Below, piece by piece: positions 7,232-16,217 of a DNA stretch of 45,732 bases (positions are counted from its first letter, which is position 1; each line of letters opens with the position of its first letter). The position numbers and the translations under genes are program-made. The notes beneath the pieces are model-generated. The model worked only from the letters and a program-made list of their open reading frames with translations. It did not search any database and was not told where the DNA came from. The stretch is taken from NCBI GenBank assembly GCA_017450705.1, contig JAFSTC010000036.1:1-45732 (forward strand). The letters run 5' to 3'. This stretch comes from Lentisphaeria bacterium. GTDB taxonomy: Bacteria; Verrucomicrobiota; Lentisphaeria; Victivallales; Victivallaceae.

Positions 7232-9460
7232 TCATCCTATTTCGATGGTTTTGGTTTCTTTCGCGGCAAAGGAGACGGTTTTCTCCTCCCGGCCGCCGAT
7301 GAAAAGGGTCGTGCGGTGGGGCCGGTCGAGCTCGTTCCGGACCGTGATCTCCCCCTTGTCCCAGTCCGCGCCCGTCACGGTCACGCAGTCCAGACCGAAG
7401 GCCTGTTTCCGGCCGGGATAAACGGCAATGCCGCCGAATTCCCGCAGAATGTCTCCGAGATACAGATACAGGTCGATAAACAGCGAATAACTGTTTTCCG
7501 GATAACTGTGCTTGTAGAGCCCCGACTCGTCGTCCATCTGCGGGTTGTTCTCGTAGATGCTGTACAAAATCTGATCTTTGTGGGGATTGCCCTCGAGGCT
7601 CTTTTCGTCCCGGTGGAGCATGACCTGACGGAAGGTCGCGATGCCGCGCTCCATGTAGACGGCCTTGCCCGTCGCCCGGTAGAGGCGCATCAGAAGATAC
7701 GCGATCCACGCCACGGACTGGTTGCCCGTCGCAGTGCACTGGGTGCGGGAGTAGTCCGGCCAGGTGTAGTAGCTGGTGGAGATCATGCCCCGGGACTTCC
7801 AGCCGATCTTATCGTAAAAACTCCCCGGCACGTTGGGGATGTTGTAGCCCATCTGCATGACGCTGCCGAACCGCTGGACCTTTTCCGCGGCATCCAGCCA
7901 CTTTTTGTCATGCTCCGCGTCGTAGAGGTCGAGAAACGCCCAGAGCATCGTGCGGTAGCCGTCCACGTCCCAGAAGTCCGGATAATCGGTCTCGCAGCCG
8001 CCCATGGCGAAGAGCCCCTGCTCCTCGATGTCCAGCAGACAGCGTTCCGCGGTCTTGAGATAGGCGGTGCGCAGCCGTTCATCTTTGGTGGCCTGATACA
8101 TCTTGATGAGTGCGGGGATCCAGGTCTGGGTTTCGGAATACTGGCTGACCCAGCCGGCTTTTTCCTTCGGCGTGAGGTCGGCGTTGTAGAGCCGCCGGAA
8201 GTGGCCGTCCGGCTGCTGGAGTTTCAGCACGTCATCCGCGATCGTAAAGGGATATTTCGTTTGGAACAGGGTTTCATCTTGCAGATACAGCGTCATGGCG
8301 TCGTAGATCATCTCCGGCAGGGCCAGGGAGTCCAGCGCCTCGGCCTCGAAGGGGGCGCCCCAGCCGGTCTTTTCGCAGAACGGCATGATGTCCTTCATGA
8401 AGTCGCCGGTGTGGAACGGATAGGTCAGTTTTGAATTGCCTACGTAATGATTGTACAGATAGTAATTCAGCAGTTTGACGGTATGCTCGCGGTATTCCGC
8501 CTTGCCGGTTTCCTTCCAGCGGCGGTAAAATTCATTGGCTTTGAGCAGGTCGTATTCCAGCCATGAACAGCCGAACTGGTCCGGGGGACGGTAGCCGTCT
8601 TTGAACTGCCCGAAGAACTCCGAAAAGTAGTGGGCCGCATAATGATCGCCCTGTTCCACCCCTTTGAGCTCGGAACGCGGCCAGATGGAGACGAATTTTT
8701 CGACGAAGTCCGCCATGTCGGTCTGGGGTGTGTGCACGGGCGACTTGTCGAGACGCCACATCACGTCCGAGAGCACCCCCGCATGGTCCTCCCCTCCCCG
8801 GCCGAAAAACCAGAAAAAGCACAGATCCAGCGGGCCCTCCACGGGCGTCCGCAGCCGGAAGACATGGGCCAGTTCCGTGTCCTCCCGCTCGGTTTCGGAA
8901 ACGCGGTCGATATCCGTCTCCCGGTAGGCCTCGCCGAAATAAAGATGCCCGGAACAGGTGAAGAAGATCCGGTTGTTGGCGGCGGAAGCGAGGTAGTCGC
9001 TCCAGTCTTTGTCGAAGGGATACGCCCCCTGATTCATCTTGCGGGAGATCCACTTCAACGAGACGTAAGTGAAGTCGGCCACGGGCCCCTCGTTGAAGTA
9101 ACTTGTGCGGTAAAGGGCGTTCCCGGCGCAGTTATAGTGGATGTCGCGGATGAAGTAAAGCTCCTTTTCCTCCGGGTCCTCGCCGACCGTGATCCGCTCC
9201 GTTCCCCAGGTGGTCTCGACGGTGATGCCGTCATGATCGAAGGCGGCGCGCTTCACCTCCCCCAGGTCGGATTCGGCTTTTTTGCGCCACAGGCCGCGCT
9301 CGAAAAAGTAGGCGCGAAGGAGATTTCCGCAGACGACGACGGCTTTGTCTCCGCGAATGAGCTCCGCCTGACGCTCCGGCAGTTCCGGCAGTTTGTAGTA
9401 ACGCGCCCGGTTGGTGTAGTCGACGATCTTCTGCTGACGCTCGAGAATTTTCTCATACAT
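7232..9460 (-). CDS. Large uncharacterised protein, probable six-hairpin-type glycan-active enzyme
   Basis: A 742-aa protein with no signal peptide, so cytoplasmic. Residues about 1-230 look beta-rich. Residues about 250-660 are rich in helices spaced as in (alpha/alpha) toroid glycosidases, with segments such as KEKAGWVSQYSETQTWIPAL, YDAEHDKKWLDAAEKV and GNQSVAWIAYLLMRLYRATG. The last 90 residues are again beta-like, resembling an Ig or Greek-key end domain. This layout resembles the six-hairpin glycosidase superfamily, but I do not recognise a named family or a certain catalytic pair. It overlaps nagA by 8 bp, so the two are co-translated; a glycoside hydrolase, lyase or epimerase role on an imported amino-sugar glycan is plausible. 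Confidence 0.72.
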   Translation of the reverse strand: MYEKILERQQKIVDYTNRARYYKLPELPERQAELIRGDKAVVVCGNLLRAYFFERGLWRKKAESDLGEVKRAAFDHDGITVETTWGTERITVGEDPEEKELYFIRDIHYNCAGNALYRTSYFNEGPVADFTYVSLKWISRKMNQGAYPFDKDWSDYLASAANNRIFFTCSGHLYFGEAYRETDIDRVSETEREDTELAHVFRLRTPVEGPLDLCFFWFFGRGGEDHAGVLSDVMWRLDKSPVHTPQTDMADFVEKFVSIWPRSELKGVEQGDHYAAHYFSEFFGQFKDGYRPPDQFGCSWLEYDLLKANEFYRRWKETGKAEYREHTVKLLNYYLYNHYVGNSKLTYPFHTGDFMKDIMPFCEKTGWGAPFEAEALDSLALPEMIYDAMTLYLQDETLFQTKYPFTIADDVLKLQQPDGHFRRLYNADLTPKEKAGWVSQYSETQTWIPALIKMYQATKDERLRTAYLKTAERCLLDIEEQGLFAMGGCETDYPDFWDVDGYRTMLWAFLDLYDAEHDKKWLDAAEKVQRFGSVMQMGYNIPNVPGSFYDKIGWKSRGMISTSYYTWPDYSRTQCTATGNQSVAWIAYLLMRLYRATGKAVYMERGIATFRQVMLHRDEKSLEGNPHKDQILYSIYENNPQMDDESGLYKHSYPENSYSLFIDLYLYLGDILREFGGIAVYPGRKQAFGLDCVTVTGADWDKGEITVRNELDRPHRTTLFIGGREEKTVSFAAKETKTIEIG

Positions 9461-10385
9461 GGTCGTGAATGACTCCCGAAAATTTGCGCGGCAGACCGGA
9501 ACAGGCGTAGAGCGCCTCCTCGTCGGTCAGACCGCAGAATTTGATGAGATTCGCATAAACTCTGTTCATGGTGGCGAGACTGCCGGTGAGTTTGTCGGTT
9601 CCTGCGATGTACAGCGCCCCGTTGCGGACGTCGAACTCCGCCGGGGTCCCGACGGGATCGGGAAAGACGAGGCGCTTTCCCGGCAGTCCCGTGGCGGCGC
9701 ACCCGTCGGTGACGGCGATGAAGCGCTCCCGGCCCTTGACCCGCCGGACGGTCTTCACCAGCTCGGGGGGCACATGGACGCCGTCGCAGATCATTTCGAC
9801 GGTCAGGCGGTCGTCGGAAAGGATCTCGAGGAAGGGGCCGTCGGTGTGATAAACGCCGTCGGTATTGCAAAGGGGCCCCTCGCCGTTGTTGCAAAAATGC
9901 GTCACCCCGGTGATCCCGCAGGCCACGGCCTCCCGGAGCTTCGCGGGCGAGCAGAAAAAGTGCCCGGCGGAGACGCGGATCCCCTCGGAGGCAAAGTATT
10001 CGATGACGGGCAGCGCGCCCTCCAGTTCCGGGGCAACGGCGACGTTTCTCAGGATGCCGCGCCCCGCCCGGACCAGACGCCTGGCCGCCTCGACGGAGGG
10101 TTTCGCAAGCAGCGACGCCGTCATGCCGCCCGCCACATGGAGGAAAGGCCCCTCCAGATAGACGCCCGCAAGACGGGCTCCCGGCAGGGGAGCGCTCTCC
10201 ATGAGTTCCCGGCAGAACTCCAGACACCGCACCAATTCGTCCACCGGCGCGGCTGAGAAGCCCGCCAGAAACGCGTCGGTCTCACCCTTCTCCGCAAGAA
10301 AAAGGGACATCTCCTCGTAGGCCTTCCGGTCCAGCTCGATGGTCTTGTGCCCCGCACATCCGTGAAAATGATATTCGAAAAACAT
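9453..10385 (-). CDS. nagA: N-acetylglucosamine-6-phosphate deacetylase-like protein
   Basis: Amidohydrolase-fold enzyme that removes acetate from GlcNAc-6-phosphate in amino-sugar catabolism. Visible family motifs are GVYLEGPFL (metal-binding Glu), the SAGHFF and THFCNN histidines, MICDGVHVPPE and the VTDGCAATG aspartate. The 310-aa product is shorter than usual (about 380). The N-terminal small beta domain is nearly absent and the protein begins directly near FHGCAGH, which stands where the family normally has HxHG. The start at 10385 has a TAAGGACG ribosome binding site; the upstream in-frame ATG at 10418 overlaps the predicted promoter. First gene of its operon. Specificity for GlcNAc-6-P is not proven. 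Confidence 0.86.
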   Translation of the reverse strand: MFFEYHFHGCAGHKTIELDRKAYEEMSLFLAEKGETDAFLAGFSAAPVDELVRCLEFCRELMESAPLPGARLAGVYLEGPFLHVAGGMTASLLAKPSVEAARRLVRAGRGILRNVAVAPELEGALPVIEYFASEGIRVSAGHFFCSPAKLREAVACGITGVTHFCNNGEGPLCNTDGVYHTDGPFLEILSDDRLTVEMICDGVHVPPELVKTVRRVKGRERFIAVTDGCAATGLPGKRLVFPDPVGTPAEFDVRNGALYIAGTDKLTGSLATMNRVYANLIKFCGLTDEEALYACSGLPRKFSGVIHDHV

Positions 10386-10418
10386 CTTTGCCGTCCTTAC
10401 GCGCGTCCCGCGCTCCAT

Positions 10419-10446
10419 AACATACCACGGAAAACGGCAAATGCAA
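10419..10446 (-). promoter_or_regulatory. Predicted promoter of the nagA operon
   Basis: Minus strand: TTGCAT (10441-10446), 16-nt spacer, TATGTT (10419-10424) preceded by TG. The element CCGTGGTATGTTATG is almost the same as in front of mrp. Confidence 0.55.
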
Positions 10447-10719
10447 GCGGCCCGTCAGCCGAAACCGCCGCCTCCTGCTCTCCCGCGGAGGCGGAGGGGG
10501 AAGACCGGGGGACTGTGAACACTGGGAATACTGGGAATACCGTTTCTGAACGCGGGGTCAGGATAACCTCTTTTCCCGGAAAGTCGAGCGTTTTTTGTCT
10601 GTCGGACTTGCTTGCCCGCCGCAGTCTCGGCGGAGGCGGGTCGGACCTGTCGGACTGGTCGGACATGACTGCCCGGCAGCCCCCCTCCCCCAAACCCAAA
10701 ATATCCGGCTCTTCTTTTG
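10447..10719. other. Gene-free spacer with short tandem repeats
   Basis: No gene is supported here. The region holds a 9-nt tandem repeat (ctgggaata, 10522-10539) and the motif gtcggac at 10601, 10640, 10649 and 10658, the last three at exact 9-nt spacing. Similar 9-nt repeats occur near the right end of the window. Confidence 0.7.
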
Positions 10720-10754
10720 CTTACTTTTCTTCTCACCGGGAGAAGAAAAGTAAG
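10720..10754. repeat. 15-bp perfect hairpin abutting the tRNA-Leu 3' end
   Basis: Arms 10720-10734 and 10740-10754 are exact reverse complements with loop accgg. The right arm ends one base before the tRNA discriminator position. It resembles the hairpin at 181-216 (CTTACTTT...AAAGTAAG). Being directly downstream of the minus-strand tRNA it may help terminate or protect the tRNA precursor, but no T-run follows. Confidence 0.8.
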
Positions 10755-10835
10755 TGCCCGGGACGGGGGTCGAACCCGTACTTCTTTCGAAAGCAGATTT
10801 TAAGTCTGCTGCGTCTGCCATTCCGCCACCCGGGC
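10755..10835 (-). tRNA. tRNA-Leu (anticodon UAA)
   Basis: The minus strand folds as a class II tRNA. The acceptor stem is GCCCGGG/CCCGGGC (10829-10835 with 10756-10762), the discriminator is A, and the D arm contains GGCGGAATGGCAGACGC. The anticodon stem GCAGA/TCTGC encloses CTTAAAA, giving anticodon TAA. A long variable arm of 13 nt follows, then the T arm ACGGG-TTCGACC-CCCGT. The 3' CCA is not encoded, so it must be added after transcription. Confidence 0.97.
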
Positions 10836-10860
10836 AAAAAAAGAGAGGGGCAATGTGTAA

Positions 10861-10889
10861 AAAATAACAGGCGTTGGCGAAAAAATCCA
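10861..10889 (-). promoter_or_regulatory. Predicted promoter of tRNA-Leu
   Basis: Minus strand: TGGATT (10884-10889), 17-nt spacer, TATTTT (10861-10866) with TG one base upstream of the -10 box. It ends 25 bp upstream of the mature tRNA 5' end. Confidence 0.45.
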
Positions 10890-10928
10890 GTGGAAAGGGA
10901 AAAAAAACGGCTATTTTCCCGTTTTCGG

Positions 10929-10956
10929 TGGAAAGGAGGAGGAATCGTGCTATATT
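10929..10956 (+). promoter_or_regulatory. Predicted promoter of the DUF3857 gene
   Basis: TGGAAA (10929-10934), 16-nt spacer, TATATT (10951-10956) preceded by cgTGc. It is 42 nt upstream of the ATG at 10999. Confidence 0.5.
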
Positions 10957-10998
10957 TGGGGAGGAAGGGAAACAATATCCATATCAAGGGAAAGAACG

Positions 10999-13900
10999 AT
11001 GAAAAAAGCGATACGGAGAAGACTTGCGGTCCTGCTGTGCGTGTTTGCGGCGTTTTCCGTTTTTGCGGCGGGGGAGCTTCCGACGGCGGAACTTGTTCAG
11101 GCGGAGAAGGATGCGACGCAGAAGAGGTTTCCTGATTCGGACACGGTGCTGCTGTACGACCGGGAGGACATCAGATACGAGGCGAACGGGCTGTCGGTCT
11201 CGACGGACGAATACTATCACAAGGTGCTCACGGAGTCGGGGCGGCGGCAGCTGCGCAGTTTCACGTTCCACTTCAACGCGTCTTACGGCGCGGTGACGGT
11301 GGAAAAGGCGATGATCCTGAGGAACGGCAAGGTGATTTCGCTGGATCCCGCGGCGCACACGAAGGTCTCCATCGAGCCGGGGCAGATGGGGAGCAACATT
11401 TACGACCCGGCGAACAAAATTCTGACGCTGACGTTTCCCGAGGTGAAGATCGGCGACGTGGTCGGGATCAAGACCCGGACGACGGTCAAAAAGGCGCGGA
11501 TCCCGGGGTTCTGGGGAGATTACATCGCGCTGCAGGGAAATATGCCGATATTGAAATACATCGTCACGATCGACGGTCCGAAGTCGAATCCCCTGCGGTC
11601 GAAGGTGGTGAAGGACCCGGCTGGCAGCGGGGTGAAGTTCAGCGAAAAGGCGGCGGGCGACAGGATCCTTTACCGCTGGGAGGCGGAGAACGTGCCGCAG
11701 GCGATCCCGGAGCCGGACATGCCGCCGCTTTACACGGCGGTGCAGCGGCTTCTGGTGGGTACGGCGAAGAACTGGGAGGAGATCTCCAAGTGGTACGATG
11801 CTCTGTGCCGTCCCCGGCTGAACGCGGCGGACGAGGCCATCAAAAAGCAGGTGAAGGAGCTGACGGCGGGAAAAAAGAGCGATGAGGAGAAGATCCGGGC
11901 GCTGTTCAAGTTCGTGTCGCAGAAGATCCGTTACATGGGGATCACGCCGGAGTCGGAGGCGCCGGGGTACGAGCCCCACGACGTGACGATGACGTTCCAC
12001 AGGCGGTACGGTGTCTGCCGGGACAAGGCGGCGCTGCTGACGGCGATGCTGAAGATCGCGGGCTTCAAGGCGTATCCCGTGCTGATCATGGCCGGAGCGC
12101 CCAAGGACGACGACGTGCCCAACGGGTATTTCAACCACGCGATCACGGCGGTGGCGGGCAAAGACGGCCAATACATACTGATGGATCCGACGGACGAGAA
12201 CGCGGGGGAGCTTCTCCCGGCGACGCTGGCCAACTGCAGCTATCTCGCGGCGCGTCCGGAGGGGGACAAGCTCCGGCGCACGCCGTCGCCGCCGCCGGAA
12301 CGCAACCGGCTGACGATCAAAAGCCGCTCGGAGCTGGACGGGAACGGCCGGCTGACGGGATCGATGGAGCTGGACTTCACGGGCGTCAACGATCAGATCT
12401 ACCGCAACGCGCTGTCGCGCTGGACTCCGGAGGAGGCGGACCAGTACTTTTCGCGGCGTCTGGCGCGGGCGATCCCGGGGGCGACGCTTGTGAAGCTGGA
12501 GATCCTTCCCGTGCCGGTCAGGGACACGTCGAAGCCTCTGCATGTCAGGCTGAGTTATGCGGCAGAGGGGGTCTTTTCCGACACCCGCAGTCCGGCGGCG
12601 CTCCAGCTGCCGGAGCTGGGGGACGCGGTGGGGGCGTCGGGATTTCTGCTGGGCTCCTTCGGACTGGAGAAGCGCAAATTCAAACTGCAGATCCCCTCGA
12701 CCTTTTCGGTGAAGGAGGATTTCACGCTGAAGATCCCGCGGCATCTGCGTCTGCTGGGGATGCCGAAGGCGGAGGAAGAGGGGGCGAAGGGGCTTCTGCG
12801 CTGGTCCCGCAGGATCGGGGAAAAAGACGGTCTCATCACGGGCAGCCGCCTGTTTTCGGTGGATTCTCTTGAATTCACGCCGCAGCAGTACGCTTCCGCC
12901 CGGGAAGTCCTGCGCAAGATGGACATGAAAAAGCGGGCCCTGCCGGTGGTCGTCGAGGATTACGGACGGATCGCCGAAAACGAAATGGCGGCGGTCTTCT
13001 CCGGAGCGGACACGGTCATTCTGAAGGACACGAAAAAGTATACGCTGAAGAGTCTTGTGGCGTGGACGGAGGAACAGGAGCTGGAGATCAAGGTGCTGAC
13101 CTATTCCGGCGTCAAGAAGTCGGGGGATTTCCGGATGGAATTCAATCCGGTCAACGAGCAGCCCGAGATCACGGGCGAGGTGGTTTCACCCTCCGGGCAA
13201 GTCCGCAAGCTGGGGAAGGTGGAGATCAATCTCATGGATGCCGGCTGGAACTCCTCCGCGCCGCGCTATCCGGGAGCGAAGGTCCTCGCGGCCAGTTTCC
13301 CCGGCGTGGAGACGGGCTCGAAGATCCGCATGCGGATCAAGCGGACTCTGACGCGGCCGTATTTTTCGGCGCTCCTGACTTTTTCGGGCGCGTCGCCCGC
13401 GGTGAGCCGGATCCGGATCATCGATCTGCCTTCCCGGATGCTCTTGCGCTGGTCCCCGCTGCCCGACGGCATCGAGTTCCGGGAAAAACTGGAAGGCACC
13501 CGGCGGATCCTGTCGTGGAAGGCCTCCAGCACCCGGCGGATCCAGGCGGAGACGAATCAGCCGCCGCGATGGTACTTCACGCCGGCGGTCATGGTCTCTT
13601 CGGGACGGCTGTCGGACTACGCCACCCGGTTGAACGCCATGTTCATGCGTCTGAGCTCGCCGGAGGGGAATCCCCGCGCGGCGGCGCTGGCCCGGGATCT
13701 GGTGAAGAACGTTCCCGCGGACGGAACGAAAGAGGAGCAGCTGACCCGCCGTGTCAGGGTGCTGAGAGACTATGCCGCCCGGTACATCCGCGCCGCGGGG
13801 CCCGGGTTCGAATCGCTGCCGCTGGAGAAGCTTTCTCCGGCGGACGTGACGCTGAAATCCGGCTACGGCCACTCGGCCGACCGGGCCATCCTGCTGGCGG

Positions 13901-14808
13901 CCCTGCTCCGGGCGACGGGGATCGAGGTGGAGTTTTTCGCGGTCTCGAACATGCTCTACACCATGTTCGCGGCGCGGCATTTCGAGCGTTATCCGCAGCC
14001 GATCTTCAGCGGCGCTCTGCTCTACGTCCCGGCGCTGGATCTCTTTCTCAACGACACGTCGCATTACGCCGAGCTGGGCGCGGTCAATTCGGCGGACAGG
14101 ATCGTTCTCTCGCTGAAAAACCGCCGTCTGGAGTCGCTCCGCGAGACGGGGAAACACGAGAGCCGCTCCCGGCATCTGGTCCGGATCATGATCGCCGATG
14201 ACGGCTCGGCGGAGCTGACCGTCACGGGGTTTTACCGCGGGTCCGAATTCGAGTCCGCCAAACGGCTCTACGCGGAGCTGACTCCGGAACTGAGGAAACG
14301 GCACTTTTCGGAACTGGCCGCGGATCTCTCCCGGGCGGCCCGGATCAAAGGGACGCCGGAAACGGATTTCAGCGTTTATCCCGGCATGGTGAAGTACACG
14401 CTGACGTGTCCGGGCTTCGCCGTGCGGACCGGGAAATTCCTCGAATTCGACCTGCCGTACTTTTCGACCTTCACCGAATCGACCGGTTCGGTGAAGAAGG
14501 TGCGCGAGACGCCGTTCCTGCGGAACCGCTCGGTCAACACGGCCATCCGGTACGAGATCGCCTTCCCGGACAAATACACGGTCAACGAGAACCGCTCCGC
14601 GCAGCTGGAACTGGGCGATTACAACATCGGGCTCTTTTCCCGGAACTATACCGTCTCCCGGGGGAAACTGGAGATCGACTGCCGGCTGAAGATCCCCTCG
14701 GGCATCGTCCCCGCGGACGACTGCGACAAGCTGTTCCAGCTCCGCCGCCGGCTCTCGCGGCCCACGGCCCGCAAGATCATACTCATCCCCAACGGAGAAA
14801 TAAAATGA
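10999..14808 (+). CDS. DUF3857/transglutaminase-like exported protein with a second, degenerate transglutaminase half
   Basis: A 1269-aa protein with a signal peptide (MKKAIRRRLAVLLCVFAAFSVFAAG), so exported. Residues about 40-250 match a DUF3857-type beta domain. Residues about 270-420 are a transglutaminase-like fold with an apparent triad: Cys340 (YGVCRDKAALL), His380 (FNHAI) and Asp396 (LMDPTDENAG). The second half (about 650-1269) repeats the plan, with the equivalent positions Ser959 (GHSADRAILL), Gly1005 and Asp1019 (LNDTSH), so that site should be inactive. The ribosome binding site is AAGGGAAAG. Its stop overlaps the MBL gene start (ATGA). Function is unknown; a periplasmic peptide or isopeptide-processing role is possible. 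Confidence 0.88.
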   Translation: MKKAIRRRLAVLLCVFAAFSVFAAGELPTAELVQAEKDATQKRFPDSDTVLLYDREDIRYEANGLSVSTDEYYHKVLTESGRRQLRSFTFHFNASYGAVTVEKAMILRNGKVISLDPAAHTKVSIEPGQMGSNIYDPANKILTLTFPEVKIGDVVGIKTRTTVKKARIPGFWGDYIALQGNMPILKYIVTIDGPKSNPLRSKVVKDPAGSGVKFSEKAAGDRILYRWEAENVPQAIPEPDMPPLYTAVQRLLVGTAKNWEEISKWYDALCRPRLNAADEAIKKQVKELTAGKKSDEEKIRALFKFVSQKIRYMGITPESEAPGYEPHDVTMTFHRRYGVCRDKAALLTAMLKIAGFKAYPVLIMAGAPKDDDVPNGYFNHAITAVAGKDGQYILMDPTDENAGELLPATLANCSYLAARPEGDKLRRTPSPPPERNRLTIKSRSELDGNGRLTGSMELDFTGVNDQIYRNALSRWTPEEADQYFSRRLARAIPGATLVKLEILPVPVRDTSKPLHVRLSYAAEGVFSDTRSPAALQLPELGDAVGASGFLLGSFGLEKRKFKLQIPSTFSVKEDFTLKIPRHLRLLGMPKAEEEGAKGLLRWSRRIGEKDGLITGSRLFSVDSLEFTPQQYASAREVLRKMDMKKRALPVVVEDYGRIAENEMAAVFSGADTVILKDTKKYTLKSLVAWTEEQELEIKVLTYSGVKKSGDFRMEFNPVNEQPEITGEVVSPSGQVRKLGKVEINLMDAGWNSSAPRYPGAKVLAASFPGVETGSKIRMRIKRTLTRPYFSALLTFSGASPAVSRIRIIDLPSRMLLRWSPLPDGIEFREKLEGTRRILSWKASSTRRIQAETNQPPRWYFTPAVMVSSGRLSDYATRLNAMFMRLSSPEGNPRAAALARDLVKNVPADGTKEEQLTRRVRVLRDYAARYIRAAGPGFESLPLEKLSPADVTLKSGYGHSADRAILLAALLRATGIEVEFFAVSNMLYTMFAARHFERYPQPIFSGALLYVPALDLFLNDTSHYAELGAVNSADRIVLSLKNRRLESLRETGKHESRSRHLVRIMIADDGSAELTVTGFYRGSEFESAKRLYAELTPELRKRHFSELAADLSRAARIKGTPETDFSVYPGMVKYTLTCPGFAVRTGKFLEFDLPYFSTFTESTGSVKKVRETPFLRNRSVNTAIRYEIAFPDKYTVNENRSAQLELGDYNIGLFSRNYTVSRGKLEIDCRLKIPSGIVPADDCDKLFQLRRRLSRPTARKIILIPNGEIK

Positions 14809-15416
14809 AGATCGAAATCCTGCCGACCGGGCCTCTCTCGACCAACTGCTATCTGGTTTATCTGGAGGATGTCCGGCACCTCTACGTCATTGACCCCGGT
14901 GCGGAGGCCGACGTCATCATCGGCCACGCAAAAAAATATGACGCGCTGGAGACGGCGATCCTGCTCACCCACGCCCATGCCGACCACATCGGAGCCGCGG
15001 GAAAAGTCGCCTCCGCGCTGGGCGTGAAAAAAACCTTCCTCGGGGAAGCCGACAGACCGCTGTACGACAGTCCCGACAATCAGATCTTCCCCTACTACGG
15101 AAGGGCCGTGGACCGTCCGGAGGTGTCGGAGTTCGACCCCGCGGGGGATTTCGTCATCTCCCGGATGCCCGGCCACAGCCCCGGCGGGACGGGATTCCTC
15201 TTCCGCCACGGCGGCAAATCGGCCTTTTTCACCGGCGACACGATATTCGAAGGCTCCATCGGCCGGACGGACCTCTGGGGCGGCAATTACGACGAGCTCA
15301 TCGAATCCATCCGCCGGGAGATCCTCTCCCGCGAGGAGGATCTTCCCCTCTACACCGGCCACGGCCGTTCCACCACCGTGGGACGCGAACGGGTCACCAA
15401 TCCCTACATCTCCTGA
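14805..15416 (+). CDS. MBL-fold metallohydrolase (YcbL / glyoxalase II-like)
   Basis: Cytoplasmic 203-aa metallo-beta-lactamase-fold hydrolase. The HxHxDH metal motif appears as THAHADHIGA near residue 64, followed by GHSPGGTGF, GDTIFEGSIGRTDL (bridging Asp) and the C-terminal GHG. The compact size without the C-terminal glyoxalase II domain matches the YcbL group, thioester hydrolases of uncertain substrate. The start overlaps the upstream stop as ATGA and it is followed 10 bp later by pyrK, so it is probably part of one transcript. Confidence 0.93.
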   Translation: MKIEILPTGPLSTNCYLVYLEDVRHLYVIDPGAEADVIIGHAKKYDALETAILLTHAHADHIGAAGKVASALGVKKTFLGEADRPLYDSPDNQIFPYYGRAVDRPEVSEFDPAGDFVISRMPGHSPGGTGFLFRHGGKSAFFTGDTIFEGSIGRTDLWGGNYDELIESIRREILSREEDLPLYTGHGRSTTVGRERVTNPYIS

Positions 15417-15426
15417 CGAGGTTTTT

Positions 15427-16212
15427 ATGGACACTCCCGGAACAATGATCGGCAACGTCAATCTCAAAGGCGACTACTACGCGGCAGCGTTCTGTGCGCC
15501 CGAGATCGCATCAAAAGCCCGCGCGGGACAGTTCGTCCACGTCCGGATCGACGACACCCGGAACGACTGGATCCTCCGCCGCCCCTTCAGCATCTGCGAC
15601 ACCGATCCCGAAAAAGGGACCGTGACGATAGTCTACAAGGTCGTCGGCAAGGGCACCGCCGCCCTGAGCGGCCTCCGGCCCGGAAGCATCTGCGACATCA
15701 TGGGTCCCCTGGGCAGTTGTTTCACCCCTCCCCCGGACGCCACCCCCGTGGCCGTCTGCGGCGGTTACGGTGCGGCGGCGACCTTCATGCTCACCCGCGG
15801 AAAAAAAGGCGTCCTCCTGCTGGGCGCCCGCTCCGAAGCCGATGTCATCCTGACGGATAAATACGAAAAGGCCGGCTTCGACGTCCGCATCGCCACCAAC
15901 GACGGCAGCGCCGGGACCCGGGGCTTCGTCACGGAACTCGTTCCGCGCCTCCTCGAAGAGCGGCCGCAGGAAAAGTTCTTCTTCTGCGCCTGCGGGCCCC
16001 ACCCCATGCTCATGGCCCTGGCCCGGCTCCTCCGCGAAATCGGGCAGTCCGGCCAGCTGAGCATCGACCACCGCATGTGCTGCGGCGTGGGCTCATGCTT
16101 CGCCTGCGTGGTGAAAGTCAACGACCCCGGCAGCGCCGACGGCTGGCGCTACGCCCGCTCCTGCGCCGAGGGCCCCGTTTTCAACCTCGAAGACGTCTAT
16201 ACCGGAGACTGA
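15427..16212 (+). CDS. pyrK: Dihydroorotate dehydrogenase electron transfer subunit PyrK
   Basis: Subunit that passes electrons from dihydroorotate dehydrogenase to NAD+ through FAD and a [2Fe-2S] cluster. The 261-aa product shows the FAD-binding RRPFSI motif near residue 43, an NAD-binding GGYGAAATFM region, and the cluster cysteines Cys219, Cys224 and Cys227 (CGVGSCFAC) with Cys246. It directly precedes pyrD, the usual pair in type 1B enzymes of the pyrimidine pathway. Start ATG at 15427 with GAGG upstream. Confidence 0.96.
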   Translation: MDTPGTMIGNVNLKGDYYAAAFCAPEIASKARAGQFVHVRIDDTRNDWILRRPFSICDTDPEKGTVTIVYKVVGKGTAALSGLRPGSICDIMGPLGSCFTPPPDATPVAVCGGYGAAATFMLTRGKKGVLLLGARSEADVILTDKYEKAGFDVRIATNDGSAGTRGFVTELVPRLLEERPQEKFFFCACGPHPMLMALARLLREIGQSGQLSIDHRMCCGVGSCFACVVKVNDPGSADGWRYARSCAEGPVFNLEDVYTGD

Positions 16213-16217
16213 ACATC

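Noticed and set aside
10347-11135. 262-codon plus-strand frame across the repeat region, tRNA and start of the DUF3857 gene
   Set aside because: It runs through a tRNA gene and hairpin, has no family features, and its end overlaps the real gene in another frame.
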